A stretch of DNA of 64,000 nucleotides, from positions 310,001 to 374,000 of the forward strand of contig JAOCPU010000002.1 in the NCBI GenBank assembly GCA_035772785.1, written 5' to 3'. The stretch is from Phlebiopsis flavidoalba. Its lineage: Eukaryota; Basidiomycota; Agaricomycetes; Polyporales; Phanerochaetaceae. Position 1 is the stretch's first letter. Each line of letters starts with the position of its first letter. Made by a program: the position numbers and the translations under genes. The notes below the pieces were generated by a model. It made no database searches. It was not told where the DNA came from and worked only from the letters and a program-made list of their open reading frames with translations. Shown here in pieces: positions 38,614 through 48,187 of the stretch.

Positions 38614-40385
38614 TTACACATTTGACGAGGCTACCCCTACAGTTTCGCAGTTCTCAAACCACGGATGATCGAAAGAGCTCACGGGCAGTGGGCCGATCCT
38701 TGGGGTCGAGCTGTATGCAAGTACGAATGAAGTCAGCAGCTGGCTGTATTTCTTCTAAAGGAAGAACGTTATAGTTCCCAAGAGCACTCTCGAGGGCGAT
38801 GGGGAACATCTCTGCCACCCTTAGAAGGTTTCCTGATGTCTCGACGCCTCAGTATAGGTATGCGTCACTCATGAAAGAAAATGACCTGAATTGTCGAAGT
38901 ATTGTGGCCCAAGGGAGGCGCGCGATATCATCTCCGAATTGAATCTTTCGCCGGTGAACTCCATCATCTTAGCTAAATGATCGTCTTCAAGGGTCCAATC
39001 ATCTCCGCCATCGACGGGGTGGAAAAGCCATCTTCCCACAAGCATCTCAAATACCTGTCCACGATACCGATAACCAGGATAATAGTAAGCCACCAAATCA
39101 GAATCGCGCTTGAGCATGACGTACGATGCAGCCGACAGCCCAGATGTCAATCGCAGCGGTAAAGTCAGATTGTAGGACGACCTCTGGGGCCCTAAGTGAG
39201 AATGCGCTGAATTGACTTACAGTGGGCTGCCGATTTGCCCATTGTGCTTCATATCGCGCTTTAGTATGTCATTCAAAGCAGAAGAGCAATCCCAAGACGG
39301 TGCCCACCTTGTCGAAATCCACCAGCGCAACCCTGATATGTTTTGATATTTCGGGCGGACAATCCCCATGTCAGCTCTGGAGGATTGGGAAGTGGGTTGG
39401 CGTCGTTCAAGTTGGCTACAACTGAGGTACGCTGGACCCAAGCTGAGATATCACTTGCAGACATCTGAGTGTGGAACAATATATTATCCGGTTTTACGTC
39501 TGAAGAAGAGTTATAATATGTCATGATATTATTTACTGTCATGTTTGCTTGCCTGTATGAACGATGCCCATTTCATGCAGATGTGCGAGAGCATCAACCA
39601 CTTGTCTCATGATGATACGCACGGTATAATGCGGGAGAGCCTTATTTGGAGAGGACCGTCTGAAGCTTCCGACGTCTGATCCTAAAACGTGCATCACCAT
39701 GCAAATGTGGGCAGGTATACCGTGCGTAGGGATCGCGAATGAATCAACGAAACGAGGCAAAGTGTCGATCGGCCCATTTTCTTGAATTCTGCGCATGACC
39801 TCCAGCTCCAGGATGGTCTTACTGTCTTCGCTACACTGGATTGTGGCATCACGAGATAGTATTTTGACTGCAACATAATGTTTAACTTTGCTTCTACTCA
39901 CCATAAGTCTATTATTAACAACCTTATCTTGAGAGGAAAAGGAGAACTCACTGATGATTGTTGCAGCTCACGAGATATGTGCTAGAGTATTGCCCGCCAC
40001 CGAGTTTGCACTGCACAATATACCTCGAATTGAGAAGTTCGCCAAGTCGAGCAATTATAAAAGTCGCTTCCTGAGCCGCTTGGCAGCCATGAAGGGCGGT
40101 TTCCAAAGCCAACGTATAAACGCCAACAAAGCGGTTTAGTAGCGATGACAAGTGGAATAGCAGAGCCATTGAGTAGCGTAGAGAATGAGATGGTACAGTG
40201 CAAGTCGCAAGTTCGTAGGGAGCCAAGGCCTCAGGCCTCAGTCTTAAGTTCATGCGTGTTTCCAACGTGTCGCGAATATGGCAATCGCTTATACAAATTT
40301 GTGATGAAAATGGATTGAGTCTAAGACGTTCAATGCACCGAGTCCCTTGAATTCGGAACGTAACGCTTACATAAACACTTCTCAA
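38614..40385 (-). CDS. SRPK-like protein kinase, copy 1
   Basis: The better preserved of two paralogues. From the N-terminus: GELLNSRYIVQCKLGGGQYS and STYLVS (glycine loop, about 39990), HYVAVKILSRDATIQ (VAIK-type lysine, 39870), KTILELEVMRRI, ICMVMHVLGSDVGSFRRSSP, VRIIMRQVVDALAHLHEMGI, VHT|DVKPDNILFHTQM (catalytic loop), SASDISAWV, LVDFDK (activation segment start at about 39320; DFD where DFG is usual), SLRAPEVVLQSDF (39180), QVFEMLVGRWLFHPVDGGDD, HLAKMMEFTGE, CIQLDPKDRPTARELF and, one base shifted, FDHPWFENCETVG before the stop at 38614. These fit SRPK-type kinases, which phosphorylate SR-rich proteins. Orientation is opposite to the small-family genes on both sides. A start at 40203 is also possible. 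Confidence 0.82.
39500..39552 (-). other. GC-AG intron splitting the catalytic Asp codon of kinase copy 1
   Basis: On the minus strand CATACAG|gcaagc opens and cttcttcag|ACGTAAAACCG closes a 53-base intron. Splicing yields HTDVKPDN with the Asp codon formed as G|AC. The donor is GC rather than GT. Kinase copy 2 has an intron at the same place and phase with an ordinary GT donor, which supports the reading. Confidence 0.75.
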
Positions 40386-41739
40386 CGTGTTTTACGCTTG
40401 ACACCTTCATAATGATCGGAAGTCAAAGGTAGCTGGATTTTTGGCATTTCAGAATATGTCAATGTTGCCGGAAGCTGGGAAACTGAAAAGATATGGCTGT
40501 AAGAATGACAAGCATGGAGTCCTAGCGATAGACACCTTTCAAATGATGAAGCTATTCCACTCACTGGCTAGGGCTCCGAGGAATTAGGCTACAAGTTCCC
40601 GAGAAAAATATTTAACATCAAAATGTCTGACCCTGACAGCCATTGAAGTAACCGCAACAGATCGTGTTCACTTTGAGTTGTGGGCTGCTTCCGTAAACGG
40701 CATTCCCATGATTACATAATCAGCTCGCTGATTCTGTCGGGCTCTTCACACAGCTACTTACGACTTAACGACACGCTTGGATGCGGCGGGCGCAATTACA
40801 CTCCGATCGAGCGCGTGAGAAGATGCAATCACACGCGTTCCCGCTTAGAAAGTCCCGTGTCAGCGTCTTCGAGAGCCCCCAAAACGCAGTGTGGGGCGAA
40901 CAGCGTGGAGCGCTACGTCGTTCAAATTCACGTTCATGTTCAACAGGGACCACTTGTGTCACATCAATCACAGATACTACTAGCCACTGCCACAGTGCCA
41001 CTCTCCGCACTTCAATCAAGCAATAAATGGTGCGTATTAGTATTACTGATGGATACTTAAGTTTAACTAGCCCGCATGACTCGGATACTGTATCCGCCGC
41101 TAGTATATGCTTGAACCCTGTTAAAATCAAGGTATGATAGAGATATCGATAGAGGAGCTTGGAACACCCTCTCTTGGCCTTGAGTTTACAAAGTCAGTGC
41201 TTTCTCTCGAGGTCGCCGTAGTCGGATCATGTTGATGTTTGAATCCTCTTCAACGCAGAAAATATGCCATCGCGACTCCGATTTAGTCGCGGCGATGGTG
41301 ACCGCAGTAACATTGCAGTGCTACAACTTACAACTAGCTGTCGCTTTCCTGAGGTATTGGGCTGCGACTACTGCGTACCTCAATACTGACTGGGCTGTTT
41401 GATGGAAAGAAGTCAGCTTGTTGTTGGATCCTGTGTATGTTCAGTCATAGCCATGGCGTCATACTAACACGGGACAGTACACCCCCAGCGCGGCTACGGT
41501 ACTCTTCCAGAGTGCGACTCTTATTGCATACTCGTTTATCCAGACCATGTACAACATAGCCCACACCAAGTAGATGGTACTGTGTCTCTCCACCAAGTAG
41601 GACTGTGTGGCTTATGTGACTATAGACAAGCTGACAGGTCTGATCTCTTTGTGGGATATATATATTCGACGATGCTCGCCACTTTGTATATCTTTGCGCC
41701 TTTGTCAAATCCCAGCCCTTCCCCAGCAGATTATCTTCC

Positions 41740-42733
41740 ATGGCGGACCCACGCGCAAACCAGCCTCAGCACAGCGGGCGGGAGTTACGAAACAATTCAC
41801 CGAACACTTTGCATCGACATCCGTTATCCGGCCCACGCATGCAATTCGCTGTGCCAAGGTAAGGCTTGGTCATTTGTTGACCAGTGAGATTGGTACTCAT
41901 GATTCTGATCATGCTACAAAAGTTGTACATTAGAAATGATCTGCCTCAGAATCCCTCACGCCACCCAAACCAGACCCTGCCTCCTGCTTTTAACTATCAA
42001 CATGCCAACAATCCTGCTCAAACAGATCTCTTGGGTCGGACCCAAGCCAACTCAAGTCAGAGTGTCAATGCCCGCAATGACGCATTTGCATATAACGCGC
42101 GTGGCACAGCGCACGCTGGTCAGCATAGGAATAGCATTGCTCCCCCTATACAGTGCGTATAGTACGCATGCGAGGACTGTTTATCTTTTGACTTACGTAC
42201 CCTGCGAAATCACCAGGGAACCTCAGCGGCCGGCGCTGAAAGTTCATTTCACCCAGCACCCGCTCAAGAGCAGATTGCGTATCTTAACCAGCACGATCGA
42301 CGCTACGCTGACGGGGGTCATGCAGAAGAGATCCATATACAATGTGTTATCAGACACGCCGCACAACATAACCCTTCAGCTACCCGAGCTAATATTAGGT
42401 ACGGCTAAGAGCTGGTATCCGTGGCACCACGCAGCTGACACTGGCACCGCCTTCCACAGAAAGGCAGCACACAATGGCGGAACCAACCCCAACGAACCGG
42501 AACACATTACGGTCTCATATAAGGGGCCAAATCAGGACGGAAAAGGCGTACATATTCCTGTCAGCTTCAGAGGAGGCCACGACCATGCTGTTCGCGCGGC
42601 CTCCGCACAAGATGCTATGTCGGGGGTGAAAGCACGCAATTATCCTCAAAGTGGAGGCTATTATCCGCCCCAGCGCAGTATGAGCAAGCACAGACTCGGA
42701 GACAAACGACACAATCAATCACAAATAAAATAA
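41740..42733 (+). CDS. Unrecognised small family, copy B (longest and least damaged)
   Basis: Four exons are readable: 41740-41858 (MADPRANQPQHSGRELRNN), 41934-about 42151 (NDLPQNPSRHPNQTLPP, NYQHANNPAQTDLLG), 42217-42398 (GTSAAGAESSFHPAPAQEQI, IRHAAQHNPSATRANIR) and 42460-42733 (KAAHNGGTNPNEPEHITVSY, KGPNQDGKGVHIPVSF, a Gly/Tyr/Gln-rich tail). About 260 residues. Exon joins keep frame, except that the exon 2 to 3 border needs one more G. The AG|A phase-2 junction before KAAH matches the other copies. The N-terminal half is rich in Asn, Gln, Pro and His and looks disordered; the shorter copies lack it. No known domain, signal peptide or membrane helix was found. Confidence 0.65.
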
Positions 42734-43469
42734 AGACAGTAAAATTCCCTTTTTTCTATATCTCTTTGAATGTCGTATAATTTTCACGTGAACTATACTT
42801 CTCTGTCTTTAAGTAGTTATCACATCTCGTAGCCTCGAATAAGTTGCATCGAAAAAGATTGTCCAATAGCTTTTTGTGTTAGGTACTATGCGCTCATCAC
42901 GGATTTGAGCTCGTATGGCTCTTATGTTTTAATGTACAATTGATCAATCATTGAAACCTATATCATATCAGCTTTTGAGGTATTTACTTGCGGTACGTGA
43001 TGTTTGCAAGCTTTGGTGGCATGATCTGGGTCATATGTGACTCCGGCACAAGGGGGGTCTCCACTACTGCTAGCGCTGAAATCAACCTCCCTTGGTGGTG
43101 CCATCAAACGGTATTCACGTGGTCCCTCCCTCCTCGTATAGAAGCGCTCCTATGTGTTAATGGCTATTGACTGAGTTAAATAGAAAAAAAGTGGGCCTGA
43201 GATACTTACTGCTTTGATATGCCCTATATATCTGAATGCTAGTTGCTCTGTTATGCAGCTATGAACGAGTTTTCCTTGAACGGCCAGCTGGTGGGATTGA
43301 GGGCTGCACCAAGGATGCCCGTAAAGGCTTCTGGCCGTGCTTAACGTTTGTTTAACGTCTACCACGCTTTGAGTCACACATAGTAGAGTGTGTCTAGGAC
43401 AAGCACTATACCATGTGGCCCATAATGGTCTTTAATATCCCACACATACTTGTACCCGCGACTACTGCT

Positions 43470-43708
43470 TGAGGCATAGAATGCCTACGGTCACACGAAG
43501 GGGTTTACGGGGTCTTTGATGGCTCTCTGAAGCGCCAGCGCGCCGTATGTTGATCTCAACGCTCTGCAGCAATGGACCCCCCTGCTCCGGCAGTGCGAGA
43601 CATCAACTAGCTTCACCTTCCCTAACGGGTGGATTACTGATGTCAACATCCGGAATCTGCCGTCCGAGCCTTCGCGGGGGTCTGAAGCGAGTCGAGTCGC
43701 CCATTGAG
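43470..43708 (+). CDS. Exon-like coding stretch, unrecognised
   Basis: A stop-free stretch with protein-like text in two adjoining frames: GIECLRSHEGVYGVFDGSLK, then after a shift near 43546 DLNALQQWTPLLRQCETSTS, FTFPNGWITDVNIRNLPSEP and a stop after SRVAH. The amphipathic and aromatic content looks like real protein rather than chance, but I recognise no family and cannot find its other exons. Confidence 0.35.
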
Positions 43709-44308
43709 CTACTCATGTATATCGCGGTCGAATATGCAAGTCCGATGTGCTCGAGTTCGTTGGCAATTGGCCTTTATTGACATCGCATGTTGGTCTGAGA
43801 TGTTGCTTCTTGATCCAGCCAGTCTATTCGCACAGATTTCGTCCAGGAGTTTATTGGGTATGATGTCGGAATATCGATTAGTACAAGTATGCCTAGTATG
43901 TAGCCTCCACTTCAAGTGTATACCGGATCTTCCGGGGGTCAACTCTATGTTTGAAGACGAGATTTCTACCAATCCCACATATCATCCTGCAAGTGATAGT
44001 AGCACGCATGAGGCAGGGCAGAGCACGGTCAAAGAGCGCTACGGTACGCATGAGAGTCGCCACGGCTCTACGTACTTCCATGGACCGGACGTGCACTGCA
44101 CCACTGTCATATGATCTGCGAATCCCACCTCTGCCTAGACGCTCAACTATCATAGCCGTATAGGGCTTCTGTGTCGCATGGCCATTACGCGTTCTCAACG
44201 TTCAGGGTCGCCTGTGCAGACTTTCTGTGACTGATTGCGGCCGAAGCGTGAGATCACATCGCTGTGAGCAATTTTTGGGGTTTTTTGTCGGCCAACTCTC
44301 CATATATA

Positions 44309-44843
44309 ATGATACGCTTGTCAACGGGAAAACAGAACGACCCCATCGCAAGCTTAGACTCACGGAACACTCTGCGCCGGTGTTTAGTTGGAGAACGACG
44401 GTGAGTACGCGACGCAATCCATTGATGACTGTGTCAACGCATAACCGCTGTCCTTGTTTAGATGGATAACACCCACTGAGCTTGTTGTGATTTGGACAAA
44501 ACCAGCCCTGGATGAAGGGCCACAAGCTAGGAGAAAGCGGCTAAAGCTGCGATCGAGGAACGTGTACGCTCGCACGCCCGAAAATATGTTCCAGAGGCTA
44601 CGAAGGCTCGAGTTCGGTGAGAATCTTACTAGTGGTGTCATACGTGGCTGTTGGAGTGATACTAACTCATATCTCTCTCATTCCTTGTCTCATAGCAAAC
44701 CATACCATTTTGGCGGGATTGACGCAAACGAGGCTGAGCATGCTACCGTCACATATAGAAAGGATAACAAAGACCTTGGAGCCTGGCACGTATACTCAGA
44801 CGCTTCGAAGGACTCGAGACGGGTGAGCCGAAACGCTGCATGA
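44309..44843 (+). CDS. Unrecognised small family, copy C
   Basis: Three exons: 44309-44400 (MIRLSTGKQNDPIASL...), 44462-44616 and 44696-44843, about 130 residues. Exon 2 reads WITPTELVVIWTKPALDE and, after a one-base shift near 44538, KAAKAAIEERVRSHARKYVP and EATKARVR. The phase-2 junction CG|C leads to KPYHFGGIDANEAEHATVTY, then RKDNKDLGAWHVYSDAS and a basic tail. TATATAAT directly precedes the ATG, so the true start may lie elsewhere. Its WTKPAL and KARVR blocks match copy E closely. Confidence 0.62.
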
Positions 44844-44993
44844 CATGTGCTGAGCCCTTGGCATACCCCCGCTCTCTTTTTCCGATAAGTCCACTAATCC
44901 AAATCATCCAATTTAAACGTCTTTTGTATCATCTATTTTGAAGTAATATCAGTTGTCATGTTCATGCACCTTCACTAATAAATTGTGACGGCT

Positions 44994-45295
44994 ATGCCAG
45001 ACGGTCCCAGTGCCCGCCAAAAGAGTCGCGCAGTGATCATTCAGAGCGCCTACATACAGTCCGTTGGTGATCACCCTAGTCAGGGGTAGAATATTGTTCG
45101 AACTGAACCATTTAACACCCTCAATAAGAAGGCTGCACACAGCAGTGGAGCCGACGCAAACGAGCTGGTACACATCAGAGTCTCCTTCATAGGCCCGTGA
45201 CAGGGTGGGAAAAGCGTGCATATTCCAGCGAGCACGGCGGTAGAGATCCATACCGCCAGATCGTCTCGGCCAAGGCTATGTGTTGGGACATGGTA
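44994..45295 (+). pseudogene. Unrecognised small family, copy D (degenerate)
   Basis: Starts 151 bases after copy C. MPDGPSARQKSRAVIIQSAY and SVGDHP are followed by a short intron ending at 45128, then KAAHSSGADANELVHIRVSF and IGP-stop. Past the stop, GGKSVHIPAS and, in a shifted frame, VSAKAMCWDM follow the tail of copy B (GKGVHIPVSF, ASAQDAMSG). It therefore belongs with copy B and has a TGA at about 45208 inside the conserved block. Loss of function is likely unless the stop is a sequencing error. Confidence 0.5.
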
Positions 45296-45620
45296 ATTTC
45301 CTAAGGTACGCTGAGCTACCGACTATTTTTGCGACGCGGGTAGCGACGCCGAGGCTTGCTTGCACCCGTTGGTCTTTCTGCCCCTTCCCTAATTTTCCGG
45401 AACGGCTTGACCATGGCTTCCTTATCCGTGGATTATATTCTCCGACGCTCCGACAGACATAGCTTGAAATGGCTATGTTGAGGCTCTGCAATCCTTAGTC
45501 GCAGGGAATGTGCACTCTGAAGAATGTGACCCTCGCAGAGGCCTGGGCTGAAAATTAGCTTTTTTATGATAATCGGATTGTGTAAACTTACCAAAGCTCG
45601 TCATAACAATTATCCCTAGT

Positions 45621-45797
45621 CCCAGAACATCATTCGCCAATACATAGGTCGGAGCGTGACCGAGGTGATCGACGACTACTATGCCTCGACAAGACAAGGC
45701 CACAAGATCAATTGGTCCTCAGCTTCCGCACATTCTGGATCAGGTCCGGTTCCAAAAGGAGTTGCACAGCCGGTAACGGTAACCGGGGCATCATAGG
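45621..45797 (+). other. Exon-like open stretch, unrecognised
   Basis: After a plausible acceptor (CCTAGTCCCAG) about 57 codons run open: NIIRQYIGRSVTEVIDDYYA, STRQGHKINWSSASAHSGSG, ending TVTGAS-stop. A GTAAAC donor-like site lies 48 bases upstream. It could be a further exon of copy D or part of another gene; no homology is recognised. Confidence 0.3.
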
Positions 45798-47830
45798 ACT
45801 TCATTTTCCGTATCGCATGCAGATTTTCGCGACCGGCCGCGCTTCAGCCGGAGCCAGTTTTACGTGACCGCTCGCCATTGCGCCAAGGGCGCCCGATTTG
45901 TGGCCCTACATCTTCAACAGAATCAGAAACTCCACACTGGCACTCCTTTTTAGTTGCACTTAAGGGTATAAACGCACATTTAGCACGTGACATGCGTGCC
46001 TGTTCGTCCAGTGATGTGGGGACTCATTCGTATAAGATCAATGTGTGCATGGTCAAGCACATGAGGGAGAGCGAAGGAAAGAGCAGGAGAAGAGAATGGA
46101 AACCCGGAAACAGGCAGGTCGAAGTTTAAGGCGAGAGCAAGAACAAACAAGCCCACACCAGTCCCATTCAATGCAATGCGGTCAATAGTAACCACAGGAT
46201 GCGAAAAAGACGGGTGCCAAAGATGCTCCACCCCGGTACGGATTTTTCGTTATTGATCTGCCATACGTACCTTATGTGCGGCCCGGTATTCCGTCTATAA
46301 TAGGAACTCAGTTATGTACAGCAATTCCGTACTCACAAAGTCATTCACGTTTCCCGTGAATAGTGCAAACCTATGGCGCGCAATGGACAAAATGGTTTGG
46401 AAAAGCGTTACACCTTGTTCCAACGGTAGACCTCCAGCGTTCCTGTCCCCGCCGCTGTAGGGGCCCCTTGCGTCAGTTGTACTCAAAGGTTACCTTTGTT
46501 CGCTGCAGTCTCCCTACCTTGTATCCTCGAATGTCATGTCCTAGTTTTCGTCTATAGCCTAACATGCGTCAAAGGAGGGTAAAAGGCATGGAATAGGCTA
46601 CCCTTCACTGATACACAATAGGGAAGAGAGATTGTCATATCAAAACCGAAAACTTTGCCCAAATTTCCCTTCCCTTTTTCCCCCCGTAATATTTGCACCC
46701 CCCACGCGGGGCTTGTATCATGTGGTGACGTGAGGCTATGCGCGGACGCGCGGGCGGCTATGTTACCCTAGCACCACGTGACCCCCGAGGCGCCGCCGTC
46801 GCGTCGCGGTGCGCCGGCGCCTTCTCCATCAGCAGGCCGAACCCGAACCCTTCCAACAGCGCCAAGGTGTACCTCCACCACCAGCTCGCGCCCACTCTAG
46901 CACTACGATTTGGCCGCTTCCTTGGCATATTTTTTTTTTAAGACGCCCTTCCGAGTGTACATGCGCTGGACAGCCCTGACAAGACCTGGTCGAAGTGGTC
47001 GCACAGCCCGACGCTCGATCCCTTTAGCTGAATATCATGATGAGTATCGATGCTGAAAATGACTTTGACCGTACGTGTCGAGAGTTTCTATCGTCAATCA
47101 AGTTCTTTTGCATGAGGACATTTACTAATGGTGTATAGTGACATGGGCGACATATGGTACATTGGTACCCTCGTGGATACCGCGTGGCTACATAAGGTGC
47201 GCATACATGGTATGTGATCAAAATTTGACTCAAACGCCACGGGGGGGTGTGGAAGGGCCAACGAAAACAGAAAAAAGCCCCGCGCCACTTGCTAGCTTAA
47301 GACAACTCGAAACTCTAGTTTTGGTCTCAAGGACTGCAGCGGAAGACGACACTCCCCATCTCCATGCATCGGCACACAGCCATATGAGCGTTTACACTTG
47401 ACCCATCCATGGTATGGGAGCTGCTCGGCCCTATCGTTCCTCCGCAGCACGGAATACCCCTCGGTATGAGATCTGCGAGGCATGCCGAACTGCATTCCTA
47501 CCCTAGGACGCTCATTTCACGTTTCCGAATAGGGTCTGAGGCGCGTAGCCGTTCCGTTCGCACAGACTCAGTACGGTGTTTCCTCATCCTTTTTGGGTAC
47601 AAACCCTGAAACAGTCCATGTTGCTAGCTTCAGTATGTTGAGGGGAACTGGCATATATAATGACATGCGATAGGATGGGCTAAACTGGGGTATGGACGCT
47701 GTCGTCTACTCTTCCAACCCATAAAAAATCCAACGACACACAGTACGCACATCACGTCGTTTGATGCGTTTCTACTGCTGATAATGGTTTCAGGCATTCA
47801 ATTTTCTCTCATATCCCTCATGTCTAGTGA
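45798..47830. other. Intergenic; no gene recognised
   Basis: Mostly short frames. A GC-rich block at 46730-46880 contains CCACGTGACC (E-box-like) and is followed at 47024-47075 by ATG-containing sequence with a GTACGTG donor. This may be a diverged gene start, but its product cannot be named. Confidence 0.35.
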
Positions 47831-48187
47831 CAGCAAAATTGGCCATCGTATGGACGAAACCTGCCCTAGAGGAGATTAACCGTCAAGGGGAGGCCCGCTA
47901 AAGCAGCCGCCGAAGGACGTGTTCGGGAACATGCCGAGAAACACGTTCCCGATGCAAATAAGGCTAGGGTTCGGTGCGTGTCACAGCACAACGTCAAAAC
48001 ACAATTTGACGATGCCTCATTTTTCTACGCTTACAACAGGAAATGTGACCACACAGGTGGTTTAGATCCAAACGAACCAGAGCATATCACCGTATCGTAC
48101 AAGAAAAACAACCAAATACTTGGCGTATACCACGTCTACGAAGGATCGATCCCAGCGGAGTGTCTACAAAAGCGGGAGTGGTACTAG
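47831..48187 (+). CDS. Unrecognised small family, copy E
   Basis: Two clear exons. The first (to 47973) reads TAKLAIVWTKPALEEINRQG, and after a one-base shift at about 47900 KAAAEGRVREHAEKHVPDAN and KARVR. The intron 47974-48039 is in phase 2 (CG|G). The second exon (48040-48187) reads KCDHTGGLDPNEPEHITVSY, KKNNQILGVYHVYEGSIPAE and ends KREWY-stop. The 5' exon is unresolved: an acceptor CTCATGTCTAG lies just before TGACAGC, and a TATATAAT lies at 47653. The first block is rich in Lys, Ala and Glu and would form a helix. Confidence 0.62.
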
